A stretch of 7,207 nucleotides of DNA from Desulfobacteraceae bacterium (GCA_027325475.1 DAIEFO010000110.1:1-7207); one strand, 5' to 3'; numbered from the stretch's first letter, positions 1 through 6,523 are shown. A program made the numbers and translations. Notes: generated from the sequence alone by a model not told the origin.

Positions 1-735
1 GGCCGGAGGTGCATTTTTCTGCGCAGCGACCTGAAGGGTAAAGGCAATGCCTACCGACAGGAGCCCTCCGTACAAAAGGGGGACGGCGCCTTTGACAACA
101 GCCGCAAACGAAACCGTTTCCATGAAGCCTGCGGTGATTAAACTCAGCACGGAGCACACCCAGAACTGTGCACACGCCAGTTGAATGGTGTCCATCTGAG
201 GGGACAGCCATCCGATAATCATGACGTGCAATGCCCAGAAAAAAGCGCTGGCCAGAACCCACAGATCGCCTGTCCCCATGGTGAACCTATCTGTAATGCT
301 CAGGAAGTACATGCCCAGAGTCGCCAGCACAGAAGCCGCCCATATGCTCCATCCTGGCCGCCGCCCGAAAAACAGTCCGAAAACAGGCACCAGAATGACA
401 TACAGCCCGGTGATGAAACCTCCCTTTCCGGCAGTTGTATGCACCATACCGGTTTGCTGAAGACCGGCGCCGCAGAAAAGGACACCCCCCAGCAGAAGGC
501 TTTTCCTTAAAAAATCCATTCCGGCGGATAAAGAAGTGATCTGGATTGAAACCCCATGATGATGTCGCCAGACAATCAGGGGTATCAGCACACATGCACC
601 CAGCATAAACCTCAACCCGGTAAAGGTGAAAGGCCCCATGTAATTCATTCCGGAACGCTGCGCCACAAATGCACAGCCCCAGATCATCGCGGTGATCAGC
701 AAAAGCCAGTCCGCGCGTACCACGTGTCTGTTCAA
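1..735 (-). CDS. DMT/EamA family transporter, C-terminus cut by window edge
   Basis: Reading the minus strand from a TTG codon at 735 gives 245 codons without a stop down to base 1, so the last 50 or so residues lie outside the window. The protein opens with a short basic stretch (NRHVVRAD) followed by hydrophobic helices in the drug/metabolite transporter pattern. Family-typical pieces are a first helix with ITAMIWGCAFVAQ, then GPFTFTGLRF at about residues 34-43, and TTAGKGGFITGLYVILVPVF near the end of the first EamA repeat (about 100-119). The second repeat starts near GDLWVLASAFFWALHV. It acts in the inner membrane, often as an exporter of small metabolites or amino acids; the substrate cannot be read from sequence. 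It starts 13 bp after the permease stop, so it is probably co-transcribed with the importer. The TTG start is chosen because GGAG lies 5 bases upstream; GTG at 723 is an alternative. The fold is certain, the substrate unknown. Confidence 0.88.
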   Translation of the reverse strand, partial: MNRHVVRADWLLLITAMIWGCAFVAQRSGMNYMGPFTFTGLRFMLGACVLIPLIVWRHHHGVSIQITSLSAGMDFLRKSLLLGGVLFCGAGLQQTGMVHTTAGKGGFITGLYVILVPVFGLFFGRRPGWSIWAASVLATLGMYFLSITDRFTMGTGDLWVLASAFFWALHVMIIGWLSPQMDTIQLACAQFWVCSVLSLITAGFMETVSFAAVVKGAVPLLYGGLLSVGIAFTLQVAAQKNAPPA

Positions 736-744
736 AAAAACTCC
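736..744 (-). promoter_or_regulatory. Ribosome binding site for the TTG-started EamA gene
   Basis: On the minus strand GGAG (744-741) is followed by five T residues and then TTG at 735. No ATG occurs near here in the same frame, so this site decides the start. It lies in the 13-bp gap after the hisM-like stop, which fits translation of a downstream gene in one operon. Confidence 0.55.
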
Positions 745-748
745 CTGT

Positions 749-1450
749 CTATGAAACTAACGATGGGCTGCGCAGATGCCCTGACATTCGGTACTCCACC
801 TTCCTGAAAACAAAAAGCACCGCATACACCAATATCAGATACAGCACGGCTGCCGAGATATATAATTCGTAGAAGGCAAAACTCCGGGATGCGACCATTC
901 GAGCGACGCCCGTAATATCCATGATCGTGATAATGGAGACCAGCGATGTGGCCTGAAGCAGAAAAACGACTTCATTGGTATATGCAGGCCACGCCAGTCG
1001 AAAGGCTTTGGGAAGAATTATCCGGCGTTGCAGCAAAAATCCGGACATGCCGCAGGCTCTGGCGGCCTCAACTTCACCGAACGGAATAGCCTCAATGCCG
1101 CCACGCAGAATCTCGGATGTATATGCCGCCGTATTCAGTGTCAGGCTCAGAATCGCGCAGAACCAGGCTCCCCTGAAAAATGTCCAGACACCGATTTGTG
1201 TCAGAAAATGCTGAAACTGGCCGCTGCCGTAATAAATGAGAAATATCTGAACCAGAAGAGGCGTACCTCTGAAATAAAAATTGAACATATAGACCGGTAT
1301 CCGCAGCAGCGGATTCCGGTGTACGCGCATGAGCGCGAATGGTATGGCAAGGCACAGGCCGATACCGACACTGATTGCCGTCAATTCCACAGTAACCAGT
1401 GCGCCCTGAAGAAGCCTGGGAATATTTTCCTGAATGATGGCGATATCCAT
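749..1450 (-). CDS. hisM: Basic amino acid ABC transporter permease, HisM-like
   Basis: This 233-residue protein is an inner-membrane permease subunit of a polar amino acid ABC importer (HisM/ArtM/OccM group). It has about five hydrophobic segments. The segment FNFYFRGTPLLVQIFLIYYG (residues 57-76) is the typical HisM-family signature. The cytoplasmic EAA loop that docks on the ATPase is at about 128-147, starting EAARACGM and ending ILP. It should pair with the HisQ-like permease next to it and with the HisP-like ATPase. The ATG at 1450 lies 2 bp beyond the hisQ-like TAA, with GGAGGG (1466-1461) inside the end of the upstream gene, so translational coupling is likely. Length matches the family (about 230-240 residues). 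The family is sure; the exact substrate is inferred from the partner genes. Confidence 0.93.
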   Translation of the reverse strand: MDIAIIQENIPRLLQGALVTVELTAISVGIGLCLAIPFALMRVHRNPLLRIPVYMFNFYFRGTPLLVQIFLIYYGSGQFQHFLTQIGVWTFFRGAWFCAILSLTLNTAAYTSEILRGGIEAIPFGEVEAARACGMSGFLLQRRIILPKAFRLAWPAYTNEVVFLLQATSLVSIITIMDITGVARMVASRSFAFYELYISAAVLYLILVYAVLFVFRKVEYRMSGHLRSPSLVS

Positions 1451-1452
1451 GA

Positions 1453-2130
1453 TTATGCAGCCCTCCGAACGCCGCGGTTAGCCCAGGCTTCCGCCCGCTG
1501 CTGAATCAGCATGGACACAATCGTAATCATCAGATAAATCAATGAAGCGACAAAATAACAGGTAAACGGTTTATGCGTGGAACGCGCCGCCACATCGGCG
1601 TTACGCATCAATTCCGGAAGTTGAATGACAGACACCAGCGCCGTTGCCTTGATCAGCACCATCCATACATTTCCCAGACCCGGAAGCGCAAAACGCCACA
1701 TCTGGGGCAGCAGGATTCTGACAAACATCTGTACCCGATTCATGCCTGCAGCCTTGGCCGCCTCGATCTGGCCTTTGGATACCGCCAGATAGCTTCCGCG
1801 AAAGACCTCTGTGGAAAAAGCGCCATAAATAAATCCGATGGTCGCCACACCCGCTATAAACGGATTCAAATCGATTGTAATATTGGCGATATCCAGAAGA
1901 AGCGTCGGAACTCCGTAATATACCAGCAGGATGACCACCAGTTCGGGGACTCCCCGGATCACCGTGGTGTAAACGCCTGCAATGCCTCTGGCTATCCAGG
2001 ACCTGGACAGTTTTCCCCAGGCGCCAAGCAGCCCCAAAACTACGGCGACCGCCATGGAAAGAACGCCGACAGCAATTGTCAGACGGACGCCTTCCCACAG
2101 CAGCCACCCGTATCCCCTGATATTCATCAT
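1453..2130 (-). CDS. hisQ: Basic amino acid ABC transporter permease, HisQ-like
   Basis: This 225-residue inner-membrane permease is the partner of the HisM-like subunit. The stretch YTTVIRGVPELVVILLVYYG (residues 54-73) closely matches enteric HisQ, as do FIYGAFSTEVFRG (100-112) and ALPGLGN (138-144). The EAA loop contacting the ATPase is at about 123-142 (EAAKAAGM to LLP). Two ATG codons stand in a row at 2130 and 2127. An AAGGAAG stretch lies about 9 bases upstream of the first, which is taken as the start. A 97-bp gap separates it from the binding protein gene upstream, while the next permease follows after 2 bp. Together with hisM it should form the heterodimeric channel of the importer. 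No truncation or missing motif was seen. Confidence 0.93.
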   Translation of the reverse strand: MMNIRGYGWLLWEGVRLTIAVGVLSMAVAVVLGLLGAWGKLSRSWIARGIAGVYTTVIRGVPELVVILLVYYGVPTLLLDIANITIDLNPFIAGVATIGFIYGAFSTEVFRGSYLAVSKGQIEAAKAAGMNRVQMFVRILLPQMWRFALPGLGNVWMVLIKATALVSVIQLPELMRNADVAARSTHKPFTCYFVASLIYLMITIVSMLIQQRAEAWANRGVRRAA

Positions 2131-2157
2131 AATAACGGACTTCCTTCTCTCAGCATG

Positions 2158-2176
2158 GACGGCTTCGTAAAAAGTC
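2158..2176. repeat. Dispersed 19-bp motif, copy 1, between binding protein and permease genes
   Basis: The plus strand reads GACGGCTTCGTAAAAAGTC. A second copy at 3954-3972 differs at 3 of 19 positions. The ends are GAC and GTC, inverted with respect to each other. It lies in the 97-bp gap between the hisJ-like and hisQ-like genes, next to a perfect 10-bp palindrome, CCGGCGCCGG, at 2197-2206. Two copies in non-coding gaps of a 7-kb window suggest a genome-wide element, but this rests on two copies only. Confidence 0.5.
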
Positions 2177-2227
2177 GAATTTCGGATGGTGTGGTTCCGG
2201 CGCCGGCTGCTGCTTCAAATCACCGCG

Positions 2228-3016
2228 TTATTGCCCGTACACATCGAAATTGAAATACTTGGCATTGATTTTCTGATACACGCCATTGGCTCGAATAGCG
2301 TCAATGGCCTTGTTCAACTTTTGCCGCAACGCATTGTCCCCTTTTCGGATGGCGATGCCGACACCTTCCCCAAACCATTTTTTGTCTGTATAGCCAGGGC
2401 CGACAAACTCAAAATCCTTTCCGGCCGGCGTATTTAAAAACCCGGTCAGCAGCACAGTGGCGTCTGCGATGACCAGATCAAGTCTGCCCGCCACCAGATC
2501 CATATTGGCCTCATCCTGGGTGGCATAGGCTTTGATATTGACCGTATCTCCGAACATGTCGCGGATAAAATTCTCATGAATAGTGGCCCGCTGAACGCCT
2601 ACGGTTTTTCCTTTCAGTCCTTCCTTGGAAATAACGATACCGGAACCTTTCCTGGCTATGAAACGGGCAGGCGTTTGATAATATTTATGTGTAAAATCAA
2701 CCTTTTGCTTGCGTTCATCCGTAATGGACATGGAAGCAACGATGGCGTCGAATTTTTTGGCAATCAAACCGGGAATCAAACCGTCCCAGTCCTGTAACAC
2801 AAACTGGCATTCCATTCCCGATTCTTTACACAGCGCTTTTGCGATATCGATATCAAACCCTTTGACCTTGCCGTCTTTATCCACATAATTGAACGGCGGA
2901 TACGCACCTTCCGTACCAACGCGCAATATGGGCTTCGGCCCCGCCGCTGAAGCGCTTCCTATCCAGCCCAACCCGAAAATCATCGCCACTGCCACTGCCA
3001 CTGTCCATTTTTTCAT
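2228..3016 (-). CDS. hisJ: Periplasmic Lys/Arg/Orn/His-binding protein, HisJ/ArgT-like
   Basis: This 262-residue protein is the substrate-binding component of the importer. A signal peptide spans about residues 1-25 (MKKW, hydrophobic core, then SASAA), so the mature protein is periplasmic. From memory of HisJ and LAO, several ligand and structural positions are kept: aromatic Y39 in GAYPPF, the ASMSIT loop (94-99) followed by R102 (carboxylate-binding arginine), and D185 (amine-binding aspartate). A cysteine pair at C63 and C70 has the spacing of the HisJ disulfide. The C-terminal end KYFNFDVYG is almost the same as HisJ. E36 stands where HisJ and LAO have aspartate, a conservative change that could alter preference among basic amino acids. 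The ATG at 3016 has GGGGTG 4 bases upstream. It lies 20 bp after the ATPase gene. Basic amino acid binding is likely; lysine, arginine, ornithine and histidine cannot be told apart. Confidence 0.92.
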   Translation of the reverse strand: MKKWTVAVAVAMIFGLGWIGSASAAGPKPILRVGTEGAYPPFNYVDKDGKVKGFDIDIAKALCKESGMECQFVLQDWDGLIPGLIAKKFDAIVASMSITDERKQKVDFTHKYYQTPARFIARKGSGIVISKEGLKGKTVGVQRATIHENFIRDMFGDTVNIKAYATQDEANMDLVAGRLDLVIADATVLLTGFLNTPAGKDFEFVGPGYTDKKWFGEGVGIAIRKGDNALRQKLNKAIDAIRANGVYQKINAKYFNFDVYGQ

Positions 3017-3036
3017 GTGTCACCCCATTAGTTATG

Positions 3037-3834
3037 TTATCTGGTTTTTGGTTTTACCATATACCCGCTTAAAAACTGCCGGCAACGTTCAGATACCGGA
3101 TTTTCGAAAACCTGCTCGGGAAGGCCTTCTTCCTCGACACATCCATTGTGAAGGAACAATACCCGGCTGGATACATGCCGGGCAAAATCCATTTCGTGCG
3201 TCGCAATCAACATGGTGCGCCCCTCTTCCGCCAGTTGCTGCATCACCCGCAGCACTTCGCCGACTAGCTCTGGATCCAGAGCTGACGTAGGTTCATCTAT
3301 CAGAAGGGCGGCAGGTTCCATTGCCAGTGCCCTGGCGATGGCAACCCGCTGCTGCTGCCCTCCGGACAACTGTGACGGGTAACAGCCCGCCTTGTCCTGA
3401 ATTCCCACTTTTTTCAGCAGGTTCATGGCCAGCTCCACAGCATCTTTTTTAGGCCGTTTCAGTACATGAACCGGCGCTTCGATGACATTTTCCAGAATGG
3501 TCAAATGCGTCCACAAATTGAAATGCTGAAAAATCATTCCCAGCCGTGTCCGAATGCGATTCACCTGTTTCGGATCTTCCGGCGCAGTTTCACCGTGACG
3601 GTTTTTTTTCATTCGGATCAGCTCGCCAGCAATAGACACGCTGCCGGCATCCGGAGTTTCCAGCATATTGATGCAGCGCAGCAACGTGCTTTTCCCGGAA
3701 CCGCTGGAGCCGATCAAAGCGATTACATCCCCTTCATTGGCTGACAGGGATACTCCTTTTAAAACCCGAAGCGATCCGAACTGTTTATGAATGCCTTCCG
3801 CCACAATGGCATTGGGTGAAGATGCGATCCCCAA
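3037..3834 (-). CDS. hisP: Basic amino acid ABC transporter ATPase, HisP-like
   Basis: This 265-residue cytoplasmic ATPase powers the importer by binding the EAA loops of the two permeases. All nucleotide-binding motifs are intact: Walker A GSSGSGKST (42-50), Q-loop glutamine 103 in IFQHFNLW, signature LSGGQQQR (156-163), Walker B LLIDE (177-181), D-loop SALD (184-187) and H-loop H213 in ATHEM. Stretches such as GSSGSGKSTLLRCINMLE, FQHFNLWTHLTILENVIEAP and DPELVGEVLRVMQQLAEEG are near matches to enteric HisP. It is slightly longer than HisP (about 257), mostly from a C-terminal tail ending VKPKTR. The start is TTG at 3834, chosen because AAAGGAG ends 6 bases upstream and no in-frame ATG exists. 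It is the first gene of the cluster. The order ATPase, binding protein, permease, permease recalls the art operon, although the sequences resemble the his system. Confidence 0.94.
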   Translation of the reverse strand: MGIASSPNAIVAEGIHKQFGSLRVLKGVSLSANEGDVIALIGSSGSGKSTLLRCINMLETPDAGSVSIAGELIRMKKNRHGETAPEDPKQVNRIRTRLGMIFQHFNLWTHLTILENVIEAPVHVLKRPKKDAVELAMNLLKKVGIQDKAGCYPSQLSGGQQQRVAIARALAMEPAALLIDEPTSALDPELVGEVLRVMQQLAEEGRTMLIATHEMDFARHVSSRVLFLHNGCVEEEGLPEQVFENPVSERCRQFLSGYMVKPKTR

Positions 3835-3847
3835 TATGATCTCCTTT
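3835..3847 (-). promoter_or_regulatory. Ribosome binding site deciding the TTG start of hisP
   Basis: The minus strand shows AAAGGAG (3847-3841), then ATCATA, then TTG at 3834. The strong Shine-Dalgarno match with a 6-base spacer supports initiation at TTG. The spacer and start codon together form GATCATATTG (3841-3832), the exact reverse complement of CAATATGATC, which the minus strand carries at 3940-3931. Confidence 0.6.
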
Positions 3848-3886
3848 GGTTGGATTATGATTCATCAATTTTGCCAAATCCCGTTT

Positions 3887-3917
3887 TTTAAATGCCATGC
3901 TTTTCAGAATGAGTCAA
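3887..3917 (-). promoter_or_regulatory. Weak candidate promoter for the hisP operon
   Basis: On the minus strand TTGACT (3917-3912) matches the -35 consensus at five of six positions. TTTAAA (3892-3887) follows after 19 bases and matches the -10 box at four of six. The spacer is longer than ideal. Transcription would begin about 45 bases before the TTG start. This is the best sigma70-type pair I could find in the 190-bp divergent gap, but it is not strong. Confidence 0.25.
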
Positions 3918-3953
3918 CCCAATATGTCCAGATCATATTGATATTTTAATATT

Positions 3954-3972
3954 GACGGCTTTGCAAAAAGCC
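3954..3972. repeat. Dispersed 19-bp motif, copy 2, in the divergent gap
   Basis: The plus strand reads GACGGCTTTGCAAAAAGCC, matching the copy at 2158-2176 at 16 of 19 positions. Here the core forms a perfect small hairpin, GGCTTT-GCAA-AAAGCC (3957-3972). It sits between the hisP start and the second EamA gene, about 50 bp before the latter. Confidence 0.5.
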
Positions 3973-4024
3973 CGCATGCTGCGCTGTGTGAACTGGAATA
4001 AGAAGCTTTTCTCAAGAGGAACAG

Positions 4025-4897
4025 ATGATGTTGAAAGGATACGCATTTATTGTCGCCGCAGCGCTTCAGTGGGGAATGATCGGCCCATTTTCACGAATGG
4101 CGTTTCAGGAAGGGCTTTCTCCTGTCGAAGTCGCGTTCTGGAGAGCGCTTCTGGCATGGATTCTTTTTGGCGGCCACGCCGTGATCCGGCAAGAATTGAA
4201 GCTGCACAGAAAGGATATCGGATATCTTCTGGCATTTGGATTTTGCGGGGTAACGCTCTTTTATTATTTTTATCAGATGGCGGTCCTGCAGGGTGGGGGT
4301 GCGCTGGCGGCGGTACTGCTTTATACCGCGCCGGCATGGGTGGTTCTGTTTTCGAGAATTTTTTTCAAAGAAGCCATTACCACAATAAAACTGCTGGCGC
4401 TGCTTCTGACGATAGCCGGTGTTTCGGCGATTTCCATTGGAAACAGCGCAGGAGACGGCATGGCGGCTGTTCCGCTTCGCATCTCAGCCATTGGTTTTGG
4501 CCTGCTTTCCGGATTCTGCTATTCGCTGTATTATATTTTCGGAAAGTTTTTCTCGGGTCGCTACAGTTCCGCCAATCTCTTTCTCTACATTCTTCCGATA
4601 GGGTTCCTCGGGATGCTGCCGTGGGTTACATTCACCCACAAGACACCGACCGCCTGGCTGGCCTTGGGCCTTCTGGTTGTCATCTGCACCTATGGAGCAA
4701 ATTCCTGCTACTATGCCGGGCTGAAATACCTTGAGGCAGGCCGGGCCGCCATTGTTGCGACCGTAGAACCCGTCATGGCGGCTGTTGCCGCCTATTTCTG
4801 GTGGCATGAAGTGTTCTCGTTTCAGGGGTATCTGGGCAGCATGCTTGTTCTGGCAGCCGTGATTCTGATGATCAAGGATGACAGTGGCAGCCGGTAA
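4025..4897 (+). CDS. DMT/EamA family transporter
   Basis: This 290-residue inner-membrane protein has the two-repeat EamA architecture, with about ten predicted hydrophobic helices. The first repeat runs roughly 5-138 and includes LQWGMIGPFSRMAF, SPVEVAFWRALLAWILF and AVLLYTAPAWVVLFSRIFFKE (about 97-117). The second runs 151-285, with ALEAGRAAIVATVEP-type sequence (here LKYLEAGRAAIVATVEPVMAA) and a final WHEVFSFQGYLGSMLVLAAVILM. This pattern is typical of carriers that export amino acids or other small metabolites; the substrate is not deducible. The ATG at 4025 is preceded by AGAGGA 4 bases upstream; a second ATG follows directly. It is divergent from the importer cluster and is not a close copy of the EamA gene at its other end. 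The stop codon lies 5 bp from the stop of the converging cytochrome gene. Confidence 0.9.
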   Translation: MMLKGYAFIVAAALQWGMIGPFSRMAFQEGLSPVEVAFWRALLAWILFGGHAVIRQELKLHRKDIGYLLAFGFCGVTLFYYFYQMAVLQGGGALAAVLLYTAPAWVVLFSRIFFKEAITTIKLLALLLTIAGVSAISIGNSAGDGMAAVPLRISAIGFGLLSGFCYSLYYIFGKFFSGRYSSANLFLYILPIGFLGMLPWVTFTHKTPTAWLALGLLVVICTYGANSCYYAGLKYLEAGRAAIVATVEPVMAAVAAYFWWHEVFSFQGYLGSMLVLAAVILMIKDDSGSR

Positions 4898-4902
4898 TAT
4901 AC

Positions 4903-6390
4903 CTACTTTCCTTTATGTTCCAGCCAGTCATTCATTTCTTGCAGATGTTCGGAAAGCGGATAAAAGCCCTCGGCAAAGACGCTGTAATCCCCGCCGCCAG
5001 CCATTGCAGCCGCAAAACGTGCGTTATTAGCGTCGAACAGCCAGATGTGGCTCCATTTTTTCTCAATGGCGCTGTCGAAAATACGAAGGTTTTTATCCGG
5101 TTTCGGCGCATATCCACGTTTCCAGATTTCCCGCATGATGTCCGTAGCGGTATGTGTTGCGATATTGGTAGCGGCAATCATATGATCGTACCGCGCCCAG
5201 TGTCCTTTCACCCATGAGGTACTGTGACAGGATTTACAAATGGCCTGCATGGTTTCCCGGCGTTTTTGGAATTCCTGATCGTCGATCAGCGCCGAAACGG
5301 CGCTGCTGCCATCAAAATCCGTCGGCAGCGGCAGACCATCCTTGTTCCGGATGATAGAGGTGTCGGGAGACTTCGGCTGTCTGTGGGCGTAGATCAGGCC
5401 GAATATCCGATCTGAAAGGCGGTCGTTCATCCGGTGCGTCCTTTGCGCCACGACAGCGCCATCGGCGCCGGTCAGCAGACTGATATGACAGACCGCACAG
5501 GTGGGCGCCGTGAAATCCTGACCGATCTTCCAGGGAACCGCCGTAAAATTCCAGCCCGCTTGCTGGGAAGCCGCAATATTGCCGTGTTTACTGGCCTCAT
5601 AGACCTTGTAGGCGGGAACATCGGGGCCCGAATGGCACTCCTTGCAGGTATAGGGTTTTCTGGCGGTTTCCATCGAAAAGCTGTGACGGCTGTGGCATGA
5701 TGTGCAGGCGCCCAGGCTTCCGTCCGGGTTGATTCTTCCCACGCCCTGGTTCGGCCATCCCTCGATAACCGGAAACTCCAGTTCGCCGGCATCGGTATTC
5801 CGTTTTTCAAAACCTGTTACCGTAAGGCGTGTGCCATGACAATACAGGCAGGTTGTTGCATCCATCGATGCGTCCGGTGATGCATAAACGACCCTGTGAT
5901 TTTTTTGCGACGGGCTTCCGGTAATACTTTGCTTCAGGCTCTGGTACAACGTATTTCCCATCAGGTTTTTCCAGGCATGAGCCATGATGTTGTCGGCGTA
6001 TTGCTCACGTTCCTGTAAGTGACACACCGCGCAATCCTCCGGAGTAACCACGACATGCACCTTGAACCCGTTATGGGAAAATGTATCACTGTGCGCGTCC
6101 GGATTTTGGGTGTGACACTCGGCGCATCCTACGACAACGGCTTTCAGGTTGTCCGGTATGACAGCGCTGGAGACTTTTCTGGCCGGCACGGCTGCCTTCA
6201 TGGCATTTTCAGGGGTGATCATCGCGTGACGGCTTTTTTTCCAATCCGCCACAATTCCCGGATGAAACGTTTCATGACATCCCAGACATTCCTGTGTAGC
6301 CTCGCTGATCGGAAGATTGTCATCACAAATACCAGGTATGGAAACCATAACCCCGCTGCACGCCAAGACCATTATCAGAAGATGTTTCAT
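4903..6390 (-). CDS. Secreted octaheme cytochrome c, hydroxylamine oxidoreductase (HAO)-like, probably reductive type
   Basis: This 495-residue protein has exactly eight CxxCH heme-binding motifs, with cysteines starting at 35, 89, 120, 181, 229, 249, 298 and 385. An N-terminal signal peptide (MKHLLIMVLACSGVMVSI) sends it to the periplasm. Heme spacing and surrounding sequence match the HAO family: HPGIVADWKKSRHA after heme 1, CTSCHSRHSFS at heme 5, CKECHSGPDVPAYKVYEASKHGN at heme 6 and TAPTCAVCH at heme 7. The residue matching the P460 cross-linking tyrosine of Nitrosomonas HAO appears to be F472 in SVFAEGF; this alignment was done by eye from memory. Loss of that tyrosine is known in epsilon-type HAO proteins, thought to reduce nitrite or hydroxylamine. 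Hemes 4 and 5 are 43 residues apart, much further than in Nitrosomonas HAO. The start at 6390 is preferred over ATG at 6471, because it has AGGGAG upstream and begins the signal peptide. No quinol-oxidising partner gene is adjacent. Confidence 0.9.
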   Translation of the reverse strand: MKHLLIMVLACSGVMVSIPGICDDNLPISEATQECLGCHETFHPGIVADWKKSRHAMITPENAMKAAVPARKVSSAVIPDNLKAVVVGCAECHTQNPDAHSDTFSHNGFKVHVVVTPEDCAVCHLQEREQYADNIMAHAWKNLMGNTLYQSLKQSITGSPSQKNHRVVYASPDASMDATTCLYCHGTRLTVTGFEKRNTDAGELEFPVIEGWPNQGVGRINPDGSLGACTSCHSRHSFSMETARKPYTCKECHSGPDVPAYKVYEASKHGNIAASQQAGWNFTAVPWKIGQDFTAPTCAVCHISLLTGADGAVVAQRTHRMNDRLSDRIFGLIYAHRQPKSPDTSIIRNKDGLPLPTDFDGSSAVSALIDDQEFQKRRETMQAICKSCHSTSWVKGHWARYDHMIAATNIATHTATDIMREIWKRGYAPKPDKNLRIFDSAIEKKWSHIWLFDANNARFAAAMAGGGDYSVFAEGFYPLSEHLQEMNDWLEHKGK

Positions 6391-6400
6391 GAGGCTCCCT
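6391..6400 (-). promoter_or_regulatory. Ribosome binding site deciding the cytochrome start
   Basis: The minus strand has AGGGAG (6400-6395), then CCTC, then ATG at 6390, directly followed by the signal peptide codons. In-frame ATG codons at 6471 and 6405 lack a comparable site. Starting at 6471 would add 27 mostly charged residues ahead of the signal peptide. Confidence 0.6.
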
Positions 6401-6482
6401 TTCATCTTAAATCTTTTTCGCTCTGAACGCCGCCCTTGTGCTCCCTCTTTGGGGGTAATTTTTCTTGCCATTTAATGGACAC

Positions 6483-6511
6483 ATGATAATTTGTATATCG
6501 ATAAAACACAA
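6483..6511 (-). promoter_or_regulatory. Candidate promoter for the cytochrome gene
   Basis: On the minus strand TATCAT (6488-6483) matches the -10 box at five of six positions. TTGTGT (6511-6506) lies exactly 17 bases upstream but matches only three of six of the -35 box. The surrounding bases are AT-rich. Transcription would begin near 6476, giving a leader of about 85 bases. A redox-responsive activator could compensate for the weak -35; no clear FNR/CRP site was seen. Confidence 0.3.
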
Positions 6512-6523
6512 ATAGCAATTCGC

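Noticed and set aside
181..510. Plus-strand open frame opposite the left-hand EamA gene
   Set aside because: It has low-complexity shadow composition; the minus-strand frame is open throughout and has EamA motifs.
2197..2206. CCGGCGCCGG palindrome as an intrinsic terminator after the binding protein gene
   Set aside because: It leaves no room for a hairpin loop and has no T-run directly after it on the minus strand.
1573..2253. 226-codon plus-strand open frame opposite the hisQ-like gene
   Set aside because: Its composition (many H, Q, R) is that of an antisense shadow; the minus-strand frame encodes an intact HisQ-like permease.
3938..3966. TTGATA as a -35 box for the plus-strand EamA gene
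   Set aside because: No acceptable -10 box occurs 16-18 bases downstream; the bases there are TTGCAA or similar.
3943..3972. TAAAAT (minus strand, 3948-3943) as a -10 box for hisP
   Set aside because: No -35-like sequence lies at the right distance; that stretch is the G/C- and T-rich repeat copy.
3952..4734. 260-codon open frame overlapping the plus-strand EamA gene
   Set aside because: It is rich in R, S and C, has no recognisable domain, and shares its span with a clear EamA protein in another frame.
6391..6471. N-terminal extension of the cytochrome starting at ATG 6471
   Set aside because: It adds 27 mostly basic residues before a normal signal peptide, has no Shine-Dalgarno, and a better site precedes ATG 6390.
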